A stretch of DNA of 64,000 nt, taken from NCBI GenBank assembly GCA_040902225.1, contig JBBDXT010000002.1, positions 218,036-282,035 of the forward strand, in the 5' to 3' direction. How positions within the stretch are numbered: position 1 is the stretch's first letter; the number at the start of each line of letters is the position of its first letter. This DNA comes from Chloroflexota bacterium. GTDB taxonomy: Bacteria > Chloroflexota > Limnocylindria > QHBO01. The notes beneath the pieces are model-generated. The model ran no database searches, was not told the origin of the DNA, and was given only the letters and a program-made list of their open reading frames with translations. Shown piece by piece: positions 8,337 to 17,898 of the stretch. The translations under genes and the position numbers were made by a program.

Positions 8337-8562
8337 CCTCGCTACCAACGTCCTCTACTACGGCGACAACCTGGACATCCTGCGTCGCTACCTGCCTGAT
8401 GCCGCCGTCGACCTGGTCTACCTCGACCCGCCCTTCAACTCGAACCGCGACGACAACGTCATCTTCCGCGACGAGTCGGGCAATGCCACCGATGCCCAGC
8501 TGCTGGCCTTCGAGGACACCTGGCACTGGGGTCCATCGGCTTCGAAGGTCGATACAAGTTAG
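8329..8562 (+). pseudogene. DNA methyltransferase, N-terminal fragment (77 aa frame)
   Basis: Open frame starting inside the end of the XRE-TPR gene. It encodes ATNVLYYGDNLDILRRYLP and DLVYLDPPFNSNRDD, ending after WHWGPSASKVDTS. Nearly identical to 4050-4240 with the same downstream breakpoint. There is no independent ribosome site, but the 8-bp overlap with the regulator would allow coupled translation. Whether it is a relic or a kept mini-protein is open. The 8563-8700 stretch after it contains a TTGACG -35-like box and no gene. Confidence 0.8.
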
Positions 8563-8708
8563 GGCGCCTTGGCACCAAATCCTCGACGAGCATCCTCGCG
8601 GGCCCCAGATAGGGCACGACAACGAACCCTCGGCTGATACTTGACGCAATGCGGCGGCGACTGCGCGAGGCAGCCTCGTTCGCTGCCAGGTGCTGAGGAG
8701 TAAGACCG

Positions 8709-10487
8709 ATGACCGCGGACCGATTTGGAGTCCTCCCCAGGATCGGCATCCGACCGACAATCGATGCTCGGGAAGGAGGAGTCCGAGAATCCCTCGAAGC
8801 GCAGACGATGCAGCTCGCACGAGCTCTCGCGGAGACGATCTCCGACGCGCTCCGCTACCCGAATGGCGATCCCGTGGAATGCGTCATTGCCGACTCCACG
8901 ATCGGTCGTGTGGCGGAGGCGGCTGCGAGCGATGAGAAGTTTCGGCGCGAAGACGTAGGGGCCACCATCTCGGTCACGCCTGCATGGTGTTATGGCTCCG
9001 AGACAATGGACGTCGATCCCCTTCGGCCCAAGGCTGTGTGGGGATTCAACGGAACGGAGCGGCCGGGCGCCGTTTACCTCGCTGCTGTCCTGGCAGCCCA
9101 CAACCAGCAAGGTCTCCCCGCGTTCGGCATCTACGGACGGGAAGTCCAGGACAGCGGTGACGTGTCGGTTCCGGATGACGTTCGCGAGAAGGTGCTGCGG
9201 TTCGCGAAGGCAGCCGTCGCATCACAGATGATGCGAAGCCGATCCTACCTGTCGGTCGGCGGCACCTCGATGGGGATCGCGGGATCGATCGTGGACCACG
9301 CCTTTTTCCAGCGCTACCTGGGGATGCGAGTCGAGGCGATTGACATGAGCGAAATCCTGCGCAGGATCGAGCGAGGGATCTACGACCAGCAGGAATTCGA
9401 GCGCGCGATGGAATGGGTTCGCGCGAACTGCATCGAGGGGACGGATTACAACCGCGCCGACAAGCAGCGCTCTCGAGAGGAGCTGGATAGCGACTGGGCC
9501 TCATCGGTGAAGATGGCGCTCGCCATGCGGGACCTGATGGTCGGCAATCCGAAGCTGAAGGAGGCCGGGCATGGCGAGGAGTCGCTCGGCCACAACGCGA
9601 TCCTGGCGGGCTTCCAGGGGCAACGTCAGTGGACCGATTTCCTGCCGAACGGGGACTTCATGGAGGCCATCCTGAACTCGTCCTTTGACTGGGATGGGCC
9701 CCGCGCTCCGTACGTGGTCGCCACGGAGAACGACTCGCTCAACGGCGCCTCGATGCTCTTCGGCTACCTGCTGACCAACACGGCTCAGATCTTTGCCGAC
9801 GTCCGCACCTATTGGAGCCCGGCGGCGGTCAAACGGGTATCGGGCCATGAGCTCAGCGGCGTCGGGGCGGGGGGATTCCTCCACTTGATCAACTCCGGGC
9901 CGGCAGCCCTCGACGCGACCGGCCAGCAGACTATCGACGGCCGAGCCGGAATCAAGCCGTTCTGGGAGCTCTCCGAGGACGAGATCGCCGCAACCCTGCG
10001 CGCGACGACGTGGCACCCGGGGCTCACCGAGTACTTCCGCGGCGGCGGTTGGTCGACACGCTTCCGGACCCGGGGCGGGATGCCGGCGACCATGTGTCGC
10101 ATCAACCTTTATCGCGGCCTGCCGGCGCTCCAGATCGCCGAGGGCTGGACGATTGAGCTGCCGGACGCGGTGCACGCGATCCTCGATGACCGAACCAACC
10201 CGTCGTGGCCGACGACCTGGTTCGTCCCCCGGACCGGGGGTGATGGGGTCTTCCGGGACGTGTACTCGGTCATGAACGCCTGGGGCGCCAACCATGCCGC
10301 GATCAGCCACGGCCACATCGGCGCGGACCTGATCACCCTTGCGTCGATCCTTCGCGTGCCGGTCTTCATGCACAACATCGACGCCGATGCTGTCTTTCGA
10401 CCGGCCGCCTGGAACGGGTTTGGCACCGCCGATCCGGAGGGCGCAGACTTCCGCGCCTGCGCCGCGTTCGGACCGCTGTACGGCTGA
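8709..10487 (+). CDS. fucI: L-fucose isomerase family protein
   Basis: 592 aa, the length of known FucI (about 590), with GAGGAG as ribosome site. FucI is a Mn-dependent cytosolic ketol-isomerase converting L-fucose (also D-arabinose) to its ketose. Family features: N-terminal [43 protein letters not shown], and [19 protein letters not shown] carrying acidic metal ligands, plus a late [10 protein letters not shown] histidine region. It is followed after 8 bp by an FGGY kinase, so the pair would isomerise and phosphorylate. A related aldose such as L-rhamnose or D-altrose is possible; no fuculose-phosphate aldolase is in the window. Confidence 0.93.
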   Translation: MTADRFGVLPRIGIRPTIDAREGGVRESLEAQTMQLARALAETISDALRYPNGDPVECVIADSTIGRVAEAAASDEKFRREDVGATISVTPAWCYGSETMDVDPLRPKAVWGFNGTERPGAVYLAAVLAAHNQQGLPAFGIYGREVQDSGDVSVPDDVREKVLRFAKAAVASQMMRSRSYLSVGGTSMGIAGSIVDHAFFQRYLGMRVEAIDMSEILRRIERGIYDQQEFERAMEWVRANCIEGTDYNRADKQRSREELDSDWASSVKMALAMRDLMVGNPKLKEAGHGEESLGHNAILAGFQGQRQWTDFLPNGDFMEAILNSSFDWDGPRAPYVVATENDSLNGASMLFGYLLTNTAQIFADVRTYWSPAAVKRVSGHELSGVGAGGFLHLINSGPAALDATGQQTIDGRAGIKPFWELSEDEIAATLRATTWHPGLTEYFRGGGWSTRFRTRGGMPATMCRINLYRGLPALQIAEGWTIELPDAVHAILDDRTNPSWPTTWFVPRTGGDGVFRDVYSVMNAWGANHAAISHGHIGADLITLASILRVPVFMHNIDADAVFRPAAWNGFGTADPEGADFRACAAFGPLYG

Positions 10488-10495
10488 ATCGCGCG

Positions 10496-12010
10496 ATGGC
10501 CTACGTCCTTGGCATCGATATCGGCACGTCGTCGTCCAAGGCGGTCGCGGTCGACGAGAGTGGCGAGATCCGCGCCACCGAGCAGATTGCCCATGAGATC
10601 TCCCGACCGCGCGTGCAATGGGCGGAGCACGACCCGGCGGTCTGGTGGTCCGAGGTGGCCTTGCTCAGCCGGCAGGTCGTGGCTGCGGTGGGCACGTCGC
10701 CGGCGGCTGTCTGCGTCAGCGGCATGGGACCCTGCCTGGCGCCGATGACCGCGGCCGGCGAACCATTGCGCCCAGCGATCCTGTATGGCATCGACACGCG
10801 CGCCGAAGCGGAGATCGCGGAGCTCAGCGAGGAGATCGGCGAGAAGGAGCTGCTCGCCCATGGCGGGTCGCTTCTCAGCTCCCAGGCGGTTGGGCCAAAG
10901 CTCCTCTGGCTCCAGCGCCACGATCCCGACGTGTGGGCCTCGACGCGGCGCTTCTCCATGCCGAGCTCATATGCGGTCTGGCGGCTTACCGGGGAGTACG
11001 TGCTCGACCACCACTCGGCCAGCCAGTGCAACCCGCTATACGACCTGCCTGCCAACCAATGGAATGACGAGATGGTCGATCGCGTCGCGCCGGGGATCGA
11101 GCTGCCTCGCCTCCTCTGGCCATCGGAGCTCGCTGGCCGCGTGACGGCCGCCGCCGCGAGCGCAACCGGTCTGGATGGAGACACGCCGGTCCTGGCGGGC
11201 ACGATCGACGCCTGGGCGGAGGCGGTGAGCATCGGCGCGACCCAGACGGGCGACGTCATGCTGATGTACGGATCGACCATGTTCCTGACCAAGGTCGTGG
11301 AGCGCGGAACGAGGTCGCCGCGCCTGTGGGCGACCGCGGGCGTCCACGAGGGAACCGAGACCCTTGCCGCGGGCATGGCGACCGGCGGGATCGTCGCCTC
11401 GTGGTTCGGCGAGCTGGTGGGTGAGCGGCTCGAGACGCTGATGGCCGAGGCGGCAGCGGTGCAGCCCGGCGCAGAGGGACTCCTCCTGCTCCCGTACTTT
11501 GCCGGCGAGCGGACACCCATCTTCGATCCGCATGCGCGCGGCACGCTGCTCGGCCTGACCCTGTCGCACGGGCGCTCGCAGATCATGCGCGCCATGCTGG
11601 AAGGCGTTGCCATGGGAGTCCGCCATAACCTCGCCGCCTTCGACGATGTCAGTCCCCCCGCCGCGCGGCACCTGGCGGTTGGCGGCGGGGCGCGTACCCC
11701 AACCTGGCCCCAGGTGGTGAGCGATGTGAGCGGCGTCACCCAGCTCATGCCACGCCATGGCGTTGGCGCCGCGCTCGGCGACGCGATGCTCGCCGCAGAA
11801 GCGGCTGGGATGAGTGGGTCAGCGGGATGGAACCCGATCGAGCGGACGATCGAGCCGAATCGCGAGCATGCAAGGTTGTATGACGAGCTCTTCGGCCACT
11901 ACCGGCAGGCATATCTGGACACGAAGCAGGTGACACATCGCCTCGTCAACTTGCATCAGCCTAGGATCATCAAGCCGATTCCGGCGCAGCCCAGCGCGAC
12001 CGACAGATAG
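10496..12010 (+). CDS. FGGY-family carbohydrate kinase
   Basis: 504 aa. The N-terminal phosphate-binding loop GIDIGTSSSKAVAVDESGE and the C-terminal ATP-site loop LAVGGGARTPTWPQVVSD define the FGGY family (xylulose, fuculose, glycerol kinases). It phosphorylates a ketose or polyol with ATP in the cytosol. Its position 8 bp after fucI points to the ketose made by FucI, i.e. an L-fuculokinase-type role, though xylulokinase-like sequence features make the exact substrate uncertain. Its last 55 bp overlap, tail to tail, the DMT transporter gene that ends the facing operon. Confidence 0.9.
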   Translation: MAYVLGIDIGTSSSKAVAVDESGEIRATEQIAHEISRPRVQWAEHDPAVWWSEVALLSRQVVAAVGTSPAAVCVSGMGPCLAPMTAAGEPLRPAILYGIDTRAEAEIAELSEEIGEKELLAHGGSLLSSQAVGPKLLWLQRHDPDVWASTRRFSMPSSYAVWRLTGEYVLDHHSASQCNPLYDLPANQWNDEMVDRVAPGIELPRLLWPSELAGRVTAAAASATGLDGDTPVLAGTIDAWAEAVSIGATQTGDVMLMYGSTMFLTKVVERGTRSPRLWATAGVHEGTETLAAGMATGGIVASWFGELVGERLETLMAEAAAVQPGAEGLLLLPYFAGERTPIFDPHARGTLLGLTLSHGRSQIMRAMLEGVAMGVRHNLAAFDDVSPPAARHLAVGGGARTPTWPQVVSDVSGVTQLMPRHGVGAALGDAMLAAEAAGMSGSAGWNPIERTIEPNREHARLYDELFGHYRQAYLDTKQVTHRLVNLHQPRIIKPIPAQPSATDR

Positions 12011-12783
12011 GCCAGCCTGGGGAGGCCCTCGCCCAGGATGGAGCGAGCAAGGAACATGATGATGATCGGTGGGTCAGCCGATGAGATCGCGGTGGCCAGG
12101 CTCACCGGCACGAGCGACACCGCCACCATTATCAGCAGATTTGCCGCGGTATCGAGCGCACCAGCGAGAGCGATCAGCGGATGGACGGCCAGGCGCCGGC
12201 CTGGCCGCAGCGCCCAGATCGCACCGAGCAGAACGATGGCAGCCAGCCGAGCGGCGAAGAGCACGGTGACAAGGCTCTCCCCGGCGGCGAGATTGAAGGC
12301 GATGAACGACGCCCCGAAGGCGCATCCTACGACCAGGGACAGGACGGCCACGCGGATGGTCACCGTTCCGAGGCGCGCGCTCACGGCCGCTCCCGCGATC
12401 GCGCAGGCCATGCCTGTCAACTGCAGGGCAGAAGGTGCTCTTCCAGCCACCAGGATGTCGAATGCCAAGGTGAGTGCCGAGGCGACCACCCCGGTCAGCA
12501 CCGCGACCACTCCCATCGCCCCGATCGAGAGGGCCTCGTACAGTGCCAACAGGCCGATCGCCACGCCGAGTCCGGCGATCAGACCGATTCCCACGGCGAA
12601 CGGACGCACCTCCTGAGCAGTGGCCACAAGGACGATGGCGAGGGCGACCCCACTGATCAGCTGCACCGAGAACGCCGCAGAGAGTGGCGTGGCCCTGCGG
12701 GAGACGACGGCGCCCGAGAAATCGGCCGTTGCGAAGAAGAGGGCGGCTGCCGCAGCCGCCGCGACGCCGAGCGGCAGGTCCAC
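11956..12783 (-). CDS. DMT superfamily (EamA-like) transporter
   Basis: 275 aa, about ten hydrophobic helices in two repeats (LFFATADFSGAVVSRR in the first, LLIMVAVSLVPVSLATAISS in the second). The family moves small metabolites across the inner membrane. It is the last gene of the gntR-led sugar operon (3 bp after the SIS gene) and overlaps the FGGY kinase end. A similar protein is encoded at 34011-34847 (shared GGDFLGG / TADFSGA region and matching ends GCAGIGLMILG / ACAGIALIALG), so these are paralogues. Confidence 0.88.
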   Translation of the reverse strand: MDLPLGVAAAAAAALFFATADFSGAVVSRRATPLSAAFSVQLISGVALAIVLVATAQEVRPFAVGIGLIAGLGVAIGLLALYEALSIGAMGVVAVLTGVVASALTLAFDILVAGRAPSALQLTGMACAIAGAAVSARLGTVTIRVAVLSLVVGCAFGASFIAFNLAAGESLVTVLFAARLAAIVLLGAIWALRPGRRLAVHPLIALAGALDTAANLLIMVAVSLVPVSLATAISSADPPIIIMFLARSILGEGLPRLAYLSVALGCAGIGLMILG

Positions 12784-12786
12784 ACC

Positions 12787-13860
12787 CTAGCCTGAGCGTG
12801 TCGGTTCGAGCGCGCTCCGTCGCATCCAGTCGCGGTGCACTTCGTCGTAGAGGTCGCCCAGCGGGTTGCCGCCCATCGGCAGCTCGACGTCGATCCCGCG
12901 CTGCGTGGCGAATGCATAGGCGAGCGCCTGCGGCGGAATGGACGTCAGCAGCGGGCTGAACTCGGGTCGGATCGGTGGCAGCGCCAGGCTGTCGGGGTCG
13001 GTGAACGGCCCCTCGCCTACCAGGGCCGGCGACAGGCCCATGCGCGCTATGCCATCAGCCATCTCCTGCGCCCGGCTCATCGCCGGGCCGCACGCGAAGA
13101 TCACGGCGAGCTCGCTCGGCCGGGCGGCGAGCTGCGAGCCGTGGCCGAACTCTTCCAGGTCGTCCCACCACGCGGCGCTGCCGCCGGCCTCCCAGAACTT
13201 CAGCGCGCCATAGGCCGCCGTTCCGCGGTCAGGGCCCATGCCCAGGAACCAGACTGGCCCGTCAACCAATGCGAAGGCCCCGGCGAGCCGGTCGGCCCAA
13301 GCGAGGGCCGCCGGGAGGAGATCGCCAACCTGTTCCGGCCACTCGTCGAGCTCCGGAATCGGCGTTTCGGAAAGGCCCTCGAGCAGGACCAGGAGGGCGA
13401 GCAGCGTCATCGTGTAGTCGCGGGTGTGCGGGGTCGATCGGCTGATCGGCTCGGGCATCAGCAGCACTGCGTCGGCGAGCCCTGCCAGGGTGGAGCCGGC
13501 ACCTGCAGTGACGGCGACCACCGAGCCGCCCGCACTCTTTGCCGCCATCGCCGCCTCGACCGTGCGCCGCACCTCGCCGCTCACCGAGATCACGACCGTC
13601 AGCCCCTCGATCCGACCATTCCCGTAGCGGGACGCCGCCGCGGACGGGAGCGCCCATACAGGACGCTCCAGGGCGTGCGTGAAGGCGAGCTCGGCCGCCG
13701 CCGCCGCGAAACCTGAGTCCCCGCTGCCGGTAAGGACCACCTGCTCCGGCCGTGGAAGGGGCAGGCCGGCAGCTTGACGTCGCAAGTCGATCAGCGCCTC
13801 GGCGAGGTCCGCCGGCTGTGATCGCATCTCGCGCAGCATCAGCTCGTTCACGAGTCCCAT
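12787..13860 (-). CDS. SIS-domain sugar isomerase/deaminase-like protein
   Basis: 357 aa with two SIS half-domains. VVLTGSGDSGFAAAAAELAF and VVISVSGEVRRTVEAAMAA are the phosphosugar-binding loop and SxSG motif of the first; PVWFLGMGPDRGTAAYGALKFWE and the C-terminal segment form the second. SIS proteins isomerise or deaminate phosphorylated (amino)sugars in the cytosol. It overlaps PfkB by 13 bp. A second SIS protein in the same operon (19425-20552) is only distantly similar, so the two may form a heteromer or act on successive intermediates. Confidence 0.87.
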   Translation of the reverse strand: MGLVNELMLREMRSQPADLAEALIDLRRQAAGLPLPRPEQVVLTGSGDSGFAAAAAELAFTHALERPVWALPSAAASRYGNGRIEGLTVVISVSGEVRRTVEAAMAAKSAGGSVVAVTAGAGSTLAGLADAVLLMPEPISRSTPHTRDYTMTLLALLVLLEGLSETPIPELDEWPEQVGDLLPAALAWADRLAGAFALVDGPVWFLGMGPDRGTAAYGALKFWEAGGSAAWWDDLEEFGHGSQLAARPSELAVIFACGPAMSRAQEMADGIARMGLSPALVGEGPFTDPDSLALPPIRPEFSPLLTSIPPQALAYAFATQRGIDVELPMGGNPLGDLYDEVHRDWMRRSALEPTRSG

Positions 13861-14780
13861 CCCTCCACGCCCATCCCTGCCAGCTCGGGCCGGCGTGCCA
13901 GCTCGGCGAGGGTCAGCAGGCGCCCGCGCGACCCAAGCTCGGTGGTGCTCAGCGCCGCCATGCTGTTGGCCAGGCGACCCGCGTCCTGGGCACCGCGACC
14001 CCGGCTCAGCGCCCAGAGAAACGCGCCGGCGAAGCAGTCACCCGCCCCGGTGGTGTCGCGCGCCTCGACCTCCACGCCTGGGATGCGGGCCATCTCCCCG
14101 GCTGCGGTGGCCACCACGCAGCCCTCGCGGCCGAGCGTGATCGCTACGATCGCCGGCCCGCGCTCCAGCAGCCACGCGGCCCCTGCGTGCGGCTCGGCCG
14201 GTCCCCCGACCGACCGCAGTCCCGCAGGGGTGGTAAAGACGACCTCGACGCCAGCGAGCAGCTCATCGCGCAACTGCGGCGCCAGCGTGCCCGGTTCGAT
14301 ATCCACCGAGACCCTGACCCCACGCTGCTTGGCCTCGGCGGTGAGCCGCAGATTGCCGTCCCCCTCATCGGCAACTGTATGCGCGAACAAAGCCCCGTCG
14401 AGAATGGACCAGTCGACCGATGCCCACGGCACGTTCAGCGCCGGCGTGGCGAATTGCAGGAGGCTCTTCTCGCCGTTGGCCCCGAGCAGGGCCAGCGTCC
14501 AGAAGGTCGGCGCCCGGAGGTGGGCAACCCCTGCGAGGTCGACCCCTCGCTCGGATAGCTCCTGCAGCGCGCGGGCTCCCCGCTCGTCGTCGCCGACCGA
14601 TGCCACCAGAGCCGCCCGGCCGCCCAGCCCAGCGAACGACGCGGCTGCGTTGGCTCCCATGCCTCCGGGGTACTCGCCGACGATCTCGACCCACAGCTTC
14701 TCATCGGGCGCGGGAAGCCGCGGAATCTGGACGGCGACATCGATACTGATGTCGCCGAACGCGACTAGCTCGGCAGCCAA
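13848..14780 (-). CDS. PfkB-family carbohydrate kinase
   Basis: 310 aa. AFGDISIDVAVQIPRLPAPDE with PGGMGANAAASFAGLGG near the N-terminus binds the sugar; DTTGAGDCFAGAF near residue 245 is the anion-hole/catalytic base motif (Asp of GAGD). Family members phosphorylate sugars such as ribose, fructose, tagatose-6-phosphate or KDG with ATP. It overlaps the upstream unknown gene by 16 bp and the downstream SIS gene by 13 bp. Together with the two SIS proteins it suggests a pathway through phosphorylated (amino)sugars. Confidence 0.92.
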   Translation of the reverse strand: MAAELVAFGDISIDVAVQIPRLPAPDEKLWVEIVGEYPGGMGANAAASFAGLGGRAALVASVGDDERGARALQELSERGVDLAGVAHLRAPTFWTLALLGANGEKSLLQFATPALNVPWASVDWSILDGALFAHTVADEGDGNLRLTAEAKQRGVRVSVDIEPGTLAPQLRDELLAGVEVVFTTPAGLRSVGGPAEPHAGAAWLLERGPAIVAITLGREGCVVATAAGEMARIPGVEVEARDTTGAGDCFAGAFLWALSRGRGAQDAGRLANSMAALSTTELGSRGRLLTLAELARRPELAGMGVEGWDS

Positions 14781-16144
14781 TCAGCCTCCTCCAGGCGAGC
14801 GGGGCCGAGCCGGTTGCCCTCGGGGTCGTAGTACGCCTCGGCGCCGTCCACGGCGGAGCGGACTGCGAACCGCTCCAGGAACGTGACCGTCGGCTCCAGG
14901 ACGTGGAGGTTATTGAGGAACGGGTGGGTCGTCACGATGTCCGAGTAACGCAGGCCGTCCACGTGCCGCGTCACGACCGAGTGACCGTCCCAGTCGACCG
15001 CCTCGGTCAGGAACCCGTGAGGACCATGATGATGCTTGGCCAGGCCGCGCAGCATGGTCAGTGCTTTGTGCAGGTCAGGCCGCCTGCCCCGGTCGCCGAA
15101 GGCAGTCAGATAGGCCTGGGCAGCCTCGGCGATCTCCCAGGTGCACGCCGCATTCCATGAGTCCTCCATGTAAAGGAGCCCCTTGGTGGCCAACCCGTTG
15201 AGGTCCTCGACCAGCTCGAAGCGCACCAACGGCTCCAGGCAGCCGCTGTAGGCGAAGTCGACCCAATCCTGGCGGTTCATCAGCTTGCCGGCCGCATGCA
15301 GCGCCTGAAACGCCATCGCGTAGGTCACATTCTCCTCGAGGTCTTCGGTATCGCTGTTGGTGCTCCCGAAATGCCCGCCAGCATCGATAAAGGCGGCGGT
15401 CGTGTCGGAGATGATGGCGCTGAAGTCACCCAATCCGCGGGCATGCGCCTCGACCAGGAGCTGGAGGATCAGCACCCCGCTCCCGCTGCGGTCGTAGATC
15501 GGGTCCATCGGCAGGGCCGCTCCCAGGCTGACCGGGCCGAACGCATCGGCAGCATTCGGAAACACGCGCCCGTCCGGGGTCGAGCGCCGTGGGAACCATC
15601 CGTTATCGCAACGGTCGAGGGTCGTCGCCCAGCTGGCGATGCGCGCGCCCGCCTCTCGCGCACGGGCTGCCATCTCGTCGTTGACGACGTCGCTCAGCAT
15701 GAGCAGCTGGTGCCCGACGCGCGCCATGTGCCCGGGCTCGATGTACGTCTCGTGGCCCTCCAGGTTGTCCATGAACTGATTGCTGCCGAGGACGAGGTAG
15801 AGCCGCACCGGAAGCTTCGGGTCATCGAAGAACCCCCCGTTGAAAGCGTGCTCCGCCAGGCGCTCGCCGAAGCGGATCATCCGCGGACTTTCGAGCAGGC
15901 GTCCGAATCGGATGATCTGGTTCGCGGCAAAGACCGCATCGGTGCAGTAGCCCACACCGTCGATCATTCGCTCGCGGAAGGCGACCAGGGTCCCGTCCGG
16001 GATGGCGTCCATGCTCTGGCAGCGCAGCGTACCGTCGCCCGGGTCGTCGCAGACCTTGGCGGCGAAGCGCACCGAGGCGATGGCACTGTCCAGGATGGTG
16101 TTGTGCGGATCCTCGGCCAGGTAGAAGGCAAACGGGGCGTTCAA
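14765..16144 (-). CDS. Predicted helical-barrel protein of sugar operon, unknown function
   Basis: 459 aa from a TTG at 16144 (AAGGAG 8 nt before it, overlapping the permease stop). A longer start at 16168 would remove this ribosome site. Not assigned to a family. Repeating amphipathic helices with aromatic and acidic loops (GFFDDPKLPVRLYLVLGSNQ, DRCDNGWFPRRSTPDG, GGHFGSTNSDTEDLEENVTY, EDSWNAACTWEIAEAA) resemble (alpha/alpha)6 barrels of glycoside hydrolases, unsaturated glucuronyl hydrolases or sugar epimerases. No signal peptide, so it would act in the cytosol on an imported oligosaccharide. Lies between permease and PfkB genes, strongly suggesting a catalytic role in the same pathway. Confidence 0.7.
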   Translation of the reverse strand: MNAPFAFYLAEDPHNTILDSAIASVRFAAKVCDDPGDGTLRCQSMDAIPDGTLVAFRERMIDGVGYCTDAVFAANQIIRFGRLLESPRMIRFGERLAEHAFNGGFFDDPKLPVRLYLVLGSNQFMDNLEGHETYIEPGHMARVGHQLLMLSDVVNDEMAARAREAGARIASWATTLDRCDNGWFPRRSTPDGRVFPNAADAFGPVSLGAALPMDPIYDRSGSGVLILQLLVEAHARGLGDFSAIISDTTAAFIDAGGHFGSTNSDTEDLEENVTYAMAFQALHAAGKLMNRQDWVDFAYSGCLEPLVRFELVEDLNGLATKGLLYMEDSWNAACTWEIAEAAQAYLTAFGDRGRRPDLHKALTMLRGLAKHHHGPHGFLTEAVDWDGHSVVTRHVDGLRYSDIVTTHPFLNNLHVLEPTVTFLERFAVRSAVDGAEAYYDPEGNRLGPARLEEADWLPS

Positions 16145-16148
16145 GTCT

Positions 16149-16997
16149 TCACTCCTTGGCGGCCCCAAGTGAGAGGCCCTTGATGAGGTAACGCTGCAGG
16201 AACAGGACCAGGATGATCATCGGCACGGCGCTGAGCGCCGCGATGAGGAACGACGCACCGAGCGGCTGGCCGGCCGAGATCGAGCGAGGGAGGAAGAGCG
16301 GGAGCAGAGCCGGGATGGTTCGTCCCTCGTTCGATGTCAGCAGGGTGGCGAAGAAGAACTCGTTCCAGCTGAAGATGAACGCGAGAAGGCCGGTGCTGGC
16401 GATGGCCGGCACCGCGAGCGGCAGTGCGATGAAGCGGAGCGCCTGCCAGCGAGACGCCCCATCCACCAGGGCCGCCTCCTCCATGGATGGATCAAGCTCC
16501 CGGAAGAAGCTGCGGAGCAGCCAGATCACGAGCGGCAGGTTGATGGTTGTGTAGGCGATCACCAGGCCAAGCTGGCTGTCGAGCAGCCCCAGCTGTCGGA
16601 ACACCAGGAAGAAGGGCAGGCCGACCGCAATCGGCGGGGCCATTCGCAGCGTCAGGATGAAGAACGGCAGGCTCGTCCCGCCGGTTCGGAAACGCGCGAA
16701 GGAATAGGCGGCGGTCACGCCGACCGCCAGGGTGACGATCGCCGTCGCCGATGCGACCACGACGCTGTTCAGGAAGACGTGGCCGATGGGCACCGGAGAG
16801 CCTTCGAACGCGAAGCGGATGGTGTCCGCGGCGGCGCCGAAGGGATCGCTGGGGATCAGGACAGGCGGCCGTGCACGATGCTCGACGTTGCGCTTGAAGA
16901 CACCCAGGACCATCCAGAAGGTGGGCAGCGTGAAGACGCCGACGACTGCGATGAGACCCAGGTACTGGAGCGCGCGGATGAGCCGATTCGGCCTCAT
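16149..16997 (-). CDS. ABC sugar transporter permease, MalG type
   Basis: 282 aa, six membrane segments. ALVDGASRWQALRFIALPLAVP is the EAA loop that contacts the ATPase. It overlaps the upstream permease by 4 bp (ATGA). It forms the heterodimeric channel with the MalF-type permease for the sugar bound by the lipoprotein at 17899-19422. No ATPase gene is in the operon; a shared MsmK/MalK-like subunit elsewhere is implied. Confidence 0.93.
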   Translation of the reverse strand: MRPNRLIRALQYLGLIAVVGVFTLPTFWMVLGVFKRNVEHRARPPVLIPSDPFGAAADTIRFAFEGSPVPIGHVFLNSVVVASATAIVTLAVGVTAAYSFARFRTGGTSLPFFILTLRMAPPIAVGLPFFLVFRQLGLLDSQLGLVIAYTTINLPLVIWLLRSFFRELDPSMEEAALVDGASRWQALRFIALPLAVPAIASTGLLAFIFSWNEFFFATLLTSNEGRTIPALLPLFLPRSISAGQPLGASFLIAALSAVPMIILVLFLQRYLIKGLSLGAAKE

Positions 16998-17887
16998 AGC
17001 TGGTCCTTCGACCGCCAGTAGAAGATGATCACGAAGACGATGAAGACCTGCACCATCAGGAACGCGATGGCAGACGCACGTCCGATGTCGAAGGCCTGCA
17101 GGCCCACCTTGTAGCCGTAGAAGCTCATCGTGGTCGACGCCGTGCCAGGCCCGCCGAAGGTCAGCAGGAAGACCAGGTCGAACGTCTTGAAGCTATCGAT
17201 GGCACGCAGCAGGACCGCCACGGTCAGGACCGGGAGGAGCATCGGCAGCTTGACGAAGCGAAAGCGCTGCCAGCTGCCGGCACCATCCACCACCGCCGCC
17301 TCGATCGGCTCCTGCGGAAGCGATCGCAGCCCGGCCAGCGTGAGCAGGATCATGAATGGCGTCCATTGCCAGGTGTCGACCAGGATGACGCTGGGCAGGG
17401 CCCAGCGGGCGTCGCCGAGCCAGGAGGGCGCAGGCAGGCCTATCGCGTCCAGCCAGTAGTTGATCGGACCCAGGCTCCCACTGAGCAGGCTGCTGAACAG
17501 AAGACCAACCACGGCCGGCGCGAGGGCCAGGGGAATCAGGAGCAGTGTCGTCGCGACGCCGGTGAACTTCAGCTTCTGATCAAGCAGCAACGCGATCGCC
17601 ACGCCCAGCACGGTCTGGATGGCGACGGTTGCCACTACCACGATCGCGGTGTTCATCGCCGACGTGATGAACTGGGGGTCCCGGGTCAGGAGGCGGATGA
17701 AGTTGTCGAGGCCCACCCAGCGGGGTGGGACCTGCGCCTGGGTGAGGTTCCACTGGAAGAACGAGAGGATCGTGCTGTAGACCAGCGGAACGATGTTGAT
17801 GCCGAGGATCAGGAGCAGGGCCGGCAGGACCATGAGCCACGGCGTTCGCCGTGGCTCGATGGTCCTCGCTCCGGTTGCGCGTTCCAT
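16994..17887 (-). CDS. ABC sugar transporter permease, MalF type
   Basis: 297 aa from the ATG at 17887; the longer frame extends back into the upstream gene. Six or more hydrophobic segments beginning WLMVLPALLLILGINIVPL, and EAA loop EAAVVDGAGSWQRFRFVKLP. Partner of the MalG-type permease. It starts 11 bp after the binding-protein stop. Confidence 0.93.
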   Translation of the reverse strand: MERATGARTIEPRRTPWLMVLPALLLILGINIVPLVYSTILSFFQWNLTQAQVPPRWVGLDNFIRLLTRDPQFITSAMNTAIVVVATVAIQTVLGVAIALLLDQKLKFTGVATTLLLIPLALAPAVVGLLFSSLLSGSLGPINYWLDAIGLPAPSWLGDARWALPSVILVDTWQWTPFMILLTLAGLRSLPQEPIEAAVVDGAGSWQRFRFVKLPMLLPVLTVAVLLRAIDSFKTFDLVFLLTFGGPGTASTTMSFYGYKVGLQAFDIGRASAIAFLMVQVFIVFVIIFYWRSKDQL

Positions 17888-17898
17888 TGAGGAGGCGC

